In this document: piece after piece, positions 1 through 5,007 of the stretch
How positions within the stretch are numbered: position 1 is the stretch's first letter
Layout of the letters: each line of letters begins with the position of its first letter
NCBI GenBank assembly: GCA_035651815.1
Contig: DASRFB010000049.1
Span: 1 to 6,621, forward strand
From: VBDM01 sp035651815
GTDB taxonomy: Bacteria; Pseudomonadota; Gammaproteobacteria; Burkholderiales; SG8-39
Direction: 5' to 3'
DNA: 6,621 nucleotides
The notes under the pieces: model-generated
The model's database searches: none
Told to the model about the DNA's origin: nothing
Seen by the model: the letters and a program-made list of their open reading frames with translations, nothing else
Made by a program: the position numbers and the translations under genes

Positions 1-230
1 GCGGCATCATGCGCGCCGAGGACGTGGTCGAGTACCTGCTCGCGGGCGCGACCGCGGTCGAGGTCGGCTACCTCAACTTCCGCAATCCCACCGGGATGAT
101 CGCGCTGATCGAGGGCCTGGAGAAATGGTGCGCCGAGCGCAAGATCGAGCGCGTCGCGTCGCTGACCGGCGCGATGAAGGCGCATCCGCCGCGCGACACG
201 TTCGAGGCGGGGATGATGGGCATCAGCTGA
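1..230 (+). CDS. pyrD: Dihydroorotate dehydrogenase, C-terminal fragment (class 1B-like, 5' end outside window)
   Basis: Only the last 76 or so residues are visible; the reading frame is open to the left edge (codons from base 3: Gly-Ile-Met) and stops with TGA at 228-230. The protein would oxidise dihydroorotate to orotate, the fourth step of de novo pyrimidine synthesis, on an FMN-binding TIM barrel. Seen: a GGIM-like turn followed by RAEDVVEYLLAGATAVEVGY, which matches the FMN-phosphate-binding end of the barrel (GG(I/V)...DVLE...AGASAVAVGT in class 1B enzymes), then a C-terminal helix ending ERVASLTGAMK, like the tail of Lactococcus/Bacillus PyrDB. Dihydropyrimidine dehydrogenase PreA is less likely because its usual TVQVCTA segment is absent. 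The neighbouring pyrC supports a pyrimidine role. Class 1B enzymes normally use a PyrK electron-transfer partner, which is not in this window. The class assignment is inferred from the tail alone. Confidence 0.85.
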   Translation, partial: GIMRAEDVVEYLLAGATAVEVGYLNFRNPTGMIALIEGLEKWCAERKIERVASLTGAMKAHPPRDTFEAGMMGIS

Positions 231-278
231 TGTCATCCTGAGCGAAGCGACCTAATGATGTCATCCTGAGCGAAGCGA
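228..278 (+). repeat. Tandem direct repeat, 23-bp units at 28-bp spacing
   Basis: Bases 228-250 and 256-278 are identical, separated by the five bases CCTAA. The unit includes the TGA at its left end, so the first copy's TGA is the stop codon of the upstream gene. Only the second copy continues into the full palindrome; the first is an orphan left arm. This looks like a small tandem duplication, or the remnant of an insertion of one element copy next to another. Confidence 0.9.
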
Positions 279-340
279 AGGATCTGCTTTTTCGCAAAAA
301 CAAAAGCAGATTCTTCGTCGCTTCGCTCCTCAGAGTGACA
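231..340. repeat. Palindromic intergenic repeat element A (TGTCATCCTGAG family) with duplicated left arm
   Basis: This element fills nearly the whole gap between the pyrD-type gene and pyrC and begins at the base after the upstream stop codon. Its arms pair in four perfect blocks: TGTCA 259-263 with TGACA 336-340; CTGAG 266-270 with CTCAG 329-333; AGCGAAGCGA 269-278 with TCGCTTCGCT 318-327; and ATCTGCTTTT 282-291 with AAAAGCAGAT 302-311, around a loop of about 10 bases. The start of the left arm is present twice (228-250 and 256-278). The element is visibly more AT-rich than the genes. From general knowledge, hairpins beginning TGTCATCCTGAGCGAAGCGA occur in many copies in diverse bacterial genomes as REP/MITE-like elements. 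It could fold in RNA and stabilise or attenuate the transcript, but there is no clean stem followed by a U-tract, so I do not call it an intrinsic terminator. Related to element B at 4401-4508. Confidence 0.9.
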
Positions 341-348
341 AAGAGACC

Positions 349-1392
349 ATGACCGAGCGCATCACCATCCGCAAGCCCGACGACTGGCACCTGCACGTGC
401 GCGACGGCGCCATGCTGCGCGCGGCGCTGCCGTTCACGGCGAGGAATTTCGGGCGCGCGATCATCATGCCGAACCTGCTGCCGCCGGTCTGCACGGTCAG
501 GGAGGCGGAGCAGTACCGCGAGCGCATCACGAAGGCGCTGCCCCAGGGCGCGCGGTTCGAGCCGCTGATGACCTGCTACATGACGCACGACACGAGCGCG
601 GACGAGGTCGAGGCGGGCTTCCGCGCGGGCGTCTTCACCGGCGTCAAGATCTATCCGGCGAACGTCACCACGAACTCGGCCGCGGGCGTCTCCGACTACC
701 GCAGGATCCGGCGCGTGGTCGAGCGCATGGAGAAAATCGGCATGCGGCTGCTGATCCACGGCGAGGTGATCGATCCCGACGTCGACGTCTTCGACCGCGA
801 GGCGGTGTTCATCGAGCGCGAGCTCGAGCCTTTGACCCGGGATTTCCCGGGGCTGAAGATCATCCTCGAGCACGTCTCCTCGAAGATCGGCGTCGACTTC
901 GTGCGCTCGAAGCGGGGACAGGTCGGGGGCACGATCACGCCGTATCACCTGATGCTGACGCGCACCGACTGGCTGGGCTGGGGCAACCGCCCGTACATGT
1001 ACTGCGCGCCGGTGATCAAGACCGCGAAAGACCGCGCGGCGCTGCGCGCGGCGGCCACGTCGGGCGAGGGCTCGTTCTTCCTCGGCACCGACTCGGCGCC
1101 GCACCCGGTGAAGAAGAAGCTCGACGTCGTCGGCGCCGCGGGCCTGTTCAACGCGCCGGTCGCGATCGAGTCCTACGCGCAGGTCTTCGCCGAGGAGAAC
1201 GCGCTCGACAAGCTCGAGGCGTTCGCGTCGCTGAACGGGCCGAGGCACTACGGCCTGCCGCCGAACACGGAGACGATCACGCTCGAGCGCGCGGCGTGGA
1301 CGGCGCCGGCGGAGATGACGGTCGACGGCCCCGAGGACCGCGCGCTGATCCATCGCGGCGGCGAGACGATTCCCTGGCGGGTCGTGCCGTGA
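349..1392 (+). CDS. pyrC: Dihydroorotase PyrC (class II, E. coli type)
   Basis: This 347-residue cytoplasmic zinc amidohydrolase interconverts N-carbamoyl-aspartate and dihydroorotate, the third step of pyrimidine synthesis. Length matches E. coli PyrC (348). By analogy with that enzyme, the metal and substrate residues are all present: HLH (His14, His16) and Arg18 after the N-terminal KPDDW; Asn42 in IIMPN; Lys100 in VKIYPANVTTNS (the carbamylated bridging lysine); His137 in LLIHGE; His175 in LEHVSSK; and Asp248 with His252 in FLGTDSAPH. FNAP near the C-terminal third and NGPRHYGLP are further family signatures. No in-frame start exists upstream before stop codons within repeat A, and the next ATG (Met22) would remove the HxH ligands, so ATG 349 is the start. 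The ribosome site is weak (AAGAG 341-345, very close to the ATG). Its last bases overlap the GTG start of the next gene. It looks intact and functional. Confidence 0.97.
   Translation: MTERITIRKPDDWHLHVRDGAMLRAALPFTARNFGRAIIMPNLLPPVCTVREAEQYRERITKALPQGARFEPLMTCYMTHDTSADEVEAGFRAGVFTGVKIYPANVTTNSAAGVSDYRRIRRVVERMEKIGMRLLIHGEVIDPDVDVFDREAVFIERELEPLTRDFPGLKIILEHVSSKIGVDFVRSKRGQVGGTITPYHLMLTRTDWLGWGNRPYMYCAPVIKTAKDRAALRAAATSGEGSFFLGTDSAPHPVKKKLDVVGAAGLFNAPVAIESYAQVFAEENALDKLEAFASLNGPRHYGLPPNTETITLERAAWTAPAEMTVDGPEDRALIHRGGETIPWRVVP
1376..1392 (+). promoter_or_regulatory. Weak ribosome-binding site and GTGA stop/start overlap between pyrC and L1
   Basis: A weak purine-rich stretch GGCGGG (1376-1381) lies seven bases before GTG 1389. 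The GTG shares three of its four overlapping bases with the pyrC stop TGA (1390-1392). This arrangement is typical of translational coupling, where a ribosome terminating on pyrC reinitiates on the next gene. It is the main evidence for the GTG start of L1. Confidence 0.7.
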
Positions 1393-3542
1393 TCGGCCGC
1401 GCCGTGACGAGGCTCGAGGACGCGCCGATGCTCCGGGGCGCGGCCCGATACGCGGCGGACGTGTCGTTCCCGCGCGAGCTGCACATGCGGGTGGTGCGCT
1501 CGGCGCACGCGCACGCGAGGATCGTCTCGATCGATGCCGAGGCGGCGCGCAAGGCGCCGGGCTGCGTCGCGGTGTGGACCGCCGCGGACGTCGCCGCGAT
1601 CCCGCCGATCGAGTTCCGTCCCACGCGCGTGAAAGGCCTCGAGCCGTATCGCCAGCCCGTGCTCGCGCGCGCGCGCGTGCGCTACGTCGGCGAGCCGGTC
1701 GCGGTCGTGTTCGCGGAGGATGCCTACGCGGCCGAGGACGCGGCCGATCTCGTGACGATGGCGGTCGAGCCGCTGCCGGTGCTGCTCTCGGCCGATGCGC
1801 CTCCGGCCGAGTTCGACGAAGGGCTCGCCACCGAGCCGGCGGTGATCCGCAAGAGCTACGGCGACGTCGACCGCGCGTTCGCGTCGGCGCACGCGGTCGT
1901 CGAGCTCGATCTCGCGATCGGCCGGCACTCGGGCGTGCCTCTGGAATGCCGCGGCGCGCTCGCGCGGCACGACGCGGCACGCGACGTCCTCGAGCTGCAC
2001 GGCGCGACCAAGCGCCCGCACGCGAACCGCGACCTGCTCGCGCGCATGCTGGGGCGATCGCCCTCGTCGATCCATCTCTACGAGGGCCACGTCGGCGGCG
2101 GCTTCGGCGTGCGCGGCGAGATCTATCCCGAGGACGTGCTGGTGTGCGCGGCCGCGCTCGGGCTGCGCAGGCCGGTGAAGTGGATCGAGGACCGGCGCGA
2201 GAACCTGATGGCGTGCAACCACTCGCGCCAGCAGCGTCACCGCGTGCGCGCGGCGGTCGACGCGCAGGGGCGCCTGCTCGCGATCGACGACGAGTTCTTC
2301 CACGACCAGGGCGCGTACGTGCGCACGCACGGCGCGCGCGTCGCCGACATGACCGCGGGCATGCTGCCCGGGCCTTACCGCGTGCCGGCGTACCGGGCCG
2401 TCGGCCACTACCGGCTCACGAACAAGACGCCCGCCGCGACCTACCGCGCCCCGGGGCGCTACGAGGCGACGTTCGTGTGCGAGCGGCTGATGGACGCGAT
2501 CGCGGCGAAGCTCGGCCTCGACCGCGTCGAGGTGCGCCGGCGCAACCTGGTCGCGAAGGCCGAGATGCCGTATACGCGCGACATGGACGTGCTCGACACC
2601 GAGCTCGTGCTCGACTCGGGCGACTACGCGGGCCTGCTCGACAAGGCGCTCGCCCGCATCGAGTGGCCGGCGCTGCAGCGCGAGCTCGCGAAGCGCCGCG
2701 CCGCCGGCGAGGCGGTCGGCGCCGGCCTGGCGTTCTTCGTCGAGAAGAGCGGCCTCGGACCGGTCGATTTCGCCCGCGTCGCCGCGGGCGACGACGGCGG
2801 CTTCGAGGTGATCACCGGCGCGGCGTCGCTCGGGCAGGGCGTCGAGACCGTCATGGCGCAGATCGCGGCCGAGGCGCTCGGCGTGGACTACGCGCGCGTG
2901 CGCGTGACGCACGGGCGCACGGACCGCATCGACCGCGGCTACGGCTCGCACGCGTCGCGCACCACCGTGATGACGGGCTCGGCGGTGCACGTCGCCGCCT
3001 CCGCGCTGCGCGCGAAGATGGACGCCGCGGGCGGACGCGAGCCCGGGCTTTCCGCGACCGGCACGTTCGAGAGCGCGCACATGACCTATCCCTACGGCGC
3101 GCACATCGCCGTCGTGCGCGTCGACCGCGAGACGGGCGGCGCGGTCGTCGAGCGCTACCTCGCGGCCTTCGACGTCGGCCGCGCGATCAACCCGATGCTG
3201 GTCGAGGGACAGATCGCGGGCGGCGTGGTGCAGGGCCTGGGCGGGGCGCTCTTCGAGGAGTTCGTCTACGACGAAGACGGCTCGCCGCTCGCGGTGACCT
3301 TCGCCGACTACGCCATGGCGACCGCGTGCGAGGCGCCCGGCATCGACGTGCTGCTCGCCGAGGACGCGCCCAGCCCGCTCAACCCGCTCGGCGTCAAAGG
3401 CGCGGGCGAGGGCGGCATCAATCCGGTGGGCGCGGTGATCGCGTCGGCGATCGACGACGCGCTCGGGCGTCCGGGCGCCGTGACGCGGCTGCCCGTGACG
3501 CCGCAGCGGCTGCGGGCGATCGTCGAGAAGGCCCGCGCATGA
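1389..3542 (+). CDS. Molybdopterin-binding large subunit (L1), xanthine dehydrogenase/CoxL superfamily
   Basis: This is the catalytic molybdenum subunit of a three-subunit hydroxylase; 717 residues from a GTG start. That start overlaps the pyrC stop (GTGA, 1389-1392) and gives the family N-terminus IGRAVTRLED; starting at the in-frame ATG 1296 would add 31 unrelated residues inside pyrC, and ATG 1428 would delete the conserved motif. Domains: a/b hammerhead about 15-125, first Mo-cofactor domain about 135-375, second about 390-700. Seen motifs: ECRG 186-189, VGGGFG 235-240, PVKWIEDRRE, TYRAPGR 351-357, GQGVET 482-487, SHASRTTVMTG, and GVKGAGEGG with Glu674 as the likely catalytic base. No signal peptide is seen, so it is probably cytoplasmic. 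The loop at 351-357 is not AYRCSFR, which argues against CO dehydrogenase. It is shorter than the usual 760-790 residues, mainly because of a gap near residues 543-553. The substrate is unknown. It overlaps the next gene by ATGA, so the two are almost certainly co-translated. Confidence 0.93.
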   Translation: MIGRAVTRLEDAPMLRGAARYAADVSFPRELHMRVVRSAHAHARIVSIDAEAARKAPGCVAVWTAADVAAIPPIEFRPTRVKGLEPYRQPVLARARVRYVGEPVAVVFAEDAYAAEDAADLVTMAVEPLPVLLSADAPPAEFDEGLATEPAVIRKSYGDVDRAFASAHAVVELDLAIGRHSGVPLECRGALARHDAARDVLELHGATKRPHANRDLLARMLGRSPSSIHLYEGHVGGGFGVRGEIYPEDVLVCAAALGLRRPVKWIEDRRENLMACNHSRQQRHRVRAAVDAQGRLLAIDDEFFHDQGAYVRTHGARVADMTAGMLPGPYRVPAYRAVGHYRLTNKTPAATYRAPGRYEATFVCERLMDAIAAKLGLDRVEVRRRNLVAKAEMPYTRDMDVLDTELVLDSGDYAGLLDKALARIEWPALQRELAKRRAAGEAVGAGLAFFVEKSGLGPVDFARVAAGDDGGFEVITGAASLGQGVETVMAQIAAEALGVDYARVRVTHGRTDRIDRGYGSHASRTTVMTGSAVHVAASALRAKMDAAGGREPGLSATGTFESAHMTYPYGAHIAVVRVDRETGGAVVERYLAAFDVGRAINPMLVEGQIAGGVVQGLGGALFEEFVYDEDGSPLAVTFADYAMATACEAPGIDVLLAEDAPSPLNPLGVKGAGEGGINPVGAVIASAIDDALGRPGAVTRLPVTPQRLRAIVEKARA
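3525..3542 (+). promoter_or_regulatory. Ribosome-binding site and ATGA overlap between L1 and M
   Basis: GAGAAGG at 3525-3531 lies seven bases before ATG 3539, a good Shine-Dalgarno match located inside the end of L1. The ATG overlaps the L1 stop TGA (3540-3542). This fixes the start of the FAD subunit and indicates translational coupling. Confidence 0.75.
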
Positions 3543-4399
3543 AGCCGCCGCGCTTCTCCTATTACGATCCCGAGACCGTCTCCGACGTGGTCGGGCTGCT
3601 CGGACGCCTCGACAACGCGCGCGCCCTCGCCGGCGGCCAGTCGCTGATGCCGATGCTCAACATGCGGCTCGCGCTGCCCGATCACGTGATCGACCTGAAC
3701 CGCGTGAAGGAGCTCTCCTATCTGCGCGAGAAGGGCGGCGCGATCGAGATCGGCGCGATGACGCGCCAGCGCGCGATCGAATTCTCCGACCTCGTGCGCG
3801 AGCGCTGCCCGCTGATGCACGAGGCCATTCTCCAGGTCGGCCACCGGCAGACGCGCAACCGCGGCACGCTCGGCGGGTCGCTGTGCCAGCTCGATCCGTC
3901 GGCGGAGCTGGTGGCGGTCGCCGCGGCGCTCGACGCGACCGTTACGGTCGCGGGCCCGAAGGGATCGCGCGAGATCGCCTTTGCCGATTTCCCGAAGACC
4001 TACATGACGCCCGCGATCGAGGCCGACGAGCTGGTCACGGGCGCGAGGTTTCCGCTCTGGCCGAAGTCGCACGGCTTCGCCTTCGTCGAGTTCGCGCGCC
4101 GGCACGGCGATTTCGCGATCGTCTCGGCGGCGGCGCTGCTCGAGGAGTCGGGCGGCAAGATCGCGCGCGCCTCGGTGACGCTCGGCGGCGTCGCGGCGGC
4201 GCCGGTGCGGATGACGCAAGTGGAGAAAGCTCTCGTCGGGCAGAAGGCGTCCGACGCGCTTTTCCGCGAGGCCTGCGAATCCTGCCGCAAGATCGAGGCG
4301 CTCGAGGACGTGCACGCGCCCGCGTCCTACCGCAAGCACCTCGCGGCGGTCTTGTCGCGGCGGGCCCTGGAGAAGGCGCACGAGCGGGCGGCGGAATGA
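3539..4399 (+). CDS. FAD-binding medium subunit (M) of the molybdenum hydroxylase, CoxM/CutM-like
   Basis: This 286-residue flavoprotein would accept electrons from the iron-sulfur subunit and pass them to an external acceptor, as in CoxM or the FAD domain of xanthine dehydrogenase. Seen: the N-terminal FSYYDPETVSDVVGLL, typical of family starts; the FAD-pyrophosphate loop AGGQSLMPMLNMRL (31-44); IDLNRVKEL; and the second FAD motif RNRGTLGGSL (106-115) followed by DPSAEL. The C-terminal flavoprotein domain begins around 178 (FVEFARRHGDFAIVSAAALL) and includes the conserved VTLGGVAAAPVR. The usual family length is about 280-300, so it appears complete; it lacks the extra iron-sulfur insertion known in the 4-hydroxybenzoyl-CoA reductase beta subunit. 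Just after TGGS sits Cys116 where many homologues have Asn/Ala/Val, which may be a lineage trait. It overlaps L1 by four bases but is separated from its partner S gene by repeat element B. Confidence 0.95.
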   Translation: MKPPRFSYYDPETVSDVVGLLGRLDNARALAGGQSLMPMLNMRLALPDHVIDLNRVKELSYLREKGGAIEIGAMTRQRAIEFSDLVRERCPLMHEAILQVGHRQTRNRGTLGGSLCQLDPSAELVAVAAALDATVTVAGPKGSREIAFADFPKTYMTPAIEADELVTGARFPLWPKSHGFAFVEFARRHGDFAIVSAAALLEESGGKIARASVTLGGVAAAPVRMTQVEKALVGQKASDALFREACESCRKIEALEDVHAPASYRKHLAAVLSRRALEKAHERAAE

Positions 4400-4400
4400 C

Positions 4401-4508
4401 TGTCATCCTGAGGCCTTCGCTGCGCTCGAGGCTAAACTCCGCGAAGGACCTGCTTTTACGATCGCAAGGGCAAAAGCAGATTCTTCGGGCTTCGCCCTCA
4501 GAATGACA
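4401..4508. repeat. Palindromic intergenic repeat element B (TGTCATCCTGAG family), between M and S genes
   Basis: A second copy of the element seen at 231-340, starting two bases after the M stop codon. Paired blocks: TGTCAT 4401-4406 with ATGACA 4503-4508; CTGAGG 4408-4413 with CCTCAG 4496-4501; CGAAG 4442-4446 with CTTCG 4483-4487; CTGCTTTT 4450-4457 with AAAAGCAG 4472-4479. CAAAAGCAGATTCTTCG (4471-4487) is identical to 301-317 in element A. The left arm is longer than in A and carries its own nested inverted repeat, CCTTCGC 4414-4420 with GCGAAGG 4441-4447; the right arm has a small GGGC/GCCC hairpin (4487-4497). It has no downstream U-run, so it is not called a terminator. It could act as an RNA hairpin within the presumed L1-M-S-L2 transcript. 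Confidence 0.9.
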
Positions 4509-4513
4509 AGGAT

Positions 4514-4527
4514 GAAGGATCACGATG
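4514..4527 (+). promoter_or_regulatory. Ribosome-binding site of the iron-sulfur subunit gene
   Basis: GAAGGA at 4514-4519 lies five bases before ATG 4525, in the 16 bases left between the end of repeat element B and the gene. Unlike the other genes here, this one does not overlap its predecessor and so depends on its own ribosome site. No convincing -35/-10 promoter is visible in the gap. Confidence 0.7.
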
Positions 4528-5007
4528 AGTGACAAGCGGAACATCGCGGTGACGGTGAACGGCAAGCGGCGCGAGGCCGAGGTCGACGTGCGCCTCACGC
4601 TCGCCGATTTCCTGCGCGGGACGCTCGGCCTCACGGGGACGCACCTCGGCTGCGAGCACGGGGTCTGCGGCGCGTGCACGATCCTGTTCGACGGTCAGAC
4701 GGCGCGCTCGTGCCTGATGCTCGCGGTGCAGGCGAGCGGGCACCGGATCGACACGGTGGAAGGCCTCGCGCCTTCGGCCGATGCGCTGCACCCGCTGCAG
4801 GAGGCGTTCCGCGACAACCACGGCCTGCAGTGCGGCTTCTGCACCCCCGGGATTCTCATGACCCTGGTCGAGTTCCTGCGCGACAATCCCGACCCGACCG
4901 AGCAGGAGGTGCGCGTCGCGATCTCGGGGAATCTCTGCCGCTGCACCGGCTACCAGGGCATCGTCGCCGCCGCGCTCGACGCGGCGAAGCGTCTTCGCCA
5001 GGGCTGA
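4525..5007 (+). CDS. [2Fe-2S] small subunit (S) of the molybdenum hydroxylase, CoxS-like
   Basis: A 160-residue protein carrying two [2Fe-2S] clusters that relay electrons from the Mo site of the large subunit to FAD in M. The N-terminal plant-ferredoxin domain (about 7-65) has the full ligand set Cys43, Cys48, Cys51 and Cys63 (GCEHGVCGACT and SC). The C-terminal helical domain (about 78-152) has Cys103, Cys106, Cys138 and Cys140 (QCGFCTPG and NLCRCTGY). Gln102 beside the Mo-proximal cluster is also conserved. Length is normal for CoxS/CutS-type subunits and no leader peptide is seen, so it should be cytoplasmic. ATG 4525 has a clear ribosome site. The next gene starts at the base after this gene's stop codon, so S and L2 are tightly linked. 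All eight cluster cysteines are present, so it is very probably functional. The motifs do not reveal the substrate. Confidence 0.97.
   Translation: MSDKRNIAVTVNGKRREAEVDVRLTLADFLRGTLGLTGTHLGCEHGVCGACTILFDGQTARSCLMLAVQASGHRIDTVEGLAPSADALHPLQEAFRDNHGLQCGFCTPGILMTLVEFLRDNPDPTEQEVRVAISGNLCRCTGYQGIVAAALDAAKRLRQG

Noticed and set aside
282..311. Intrinsic terminator from the CTGCTTTT/AAAAGCAG stem of element A
   Set aside because: The stem is AT-rich at the loop and not followed by a U-run on either strand, so termination cannot be supported from sequence alone.
1296..1388. Upstream ATG start for L1 inside pyrC
   Set aside because: It would add 31 residues of Arg-rich sequence without family resemblance; the conserved N-terminus begins at GTG 1389.
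1664..1677. Alternating CG run (possible Z-DNA or simple repeat)
   Set aside because: Only 14 bases, within L1, explained by consecutive Ala/Arg codons in a high-GC gene.
223..1980. Long minus-strand ORF (585 codons) antisense to pyrC and L1
   Set aside because: The translation is Arg/Ala/Pro/Asp-rich with no recognisable domain, lies opposite a well-conserved gene, and its C-terminal part is just repeat A read in reverse (SLRMTS, RFAQDD type peptides, a familiar artefact of this repeat).
1248..3104. Long minus-strand ORF (618 codons) antisense to L1
   Set aside because: Low-complexity Arg/Ala/His/Val composition typical of the reverse strand of high-GC genes; no domain or ribosome site, and the sense gene is convincing.
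1574..3538. Plus-strand open frame upstream of and in frame with the FAD subunit (apparent 941-residue protein)
   Set aside because: The first 655 residues are an Arg/Ala-rich out-of-frame reading of L1; real homology starts at ATG 3539 with FSYYDPETV and its own ribosome site.
1389..5007. Annotation as aerobic CO dehydrogenase (coxLMS)
   Set aside because: Subunit make-up is similar, but L1 lacks the AYRCSFR loop, and the order L1-M-S differs from the usual coxMSL.
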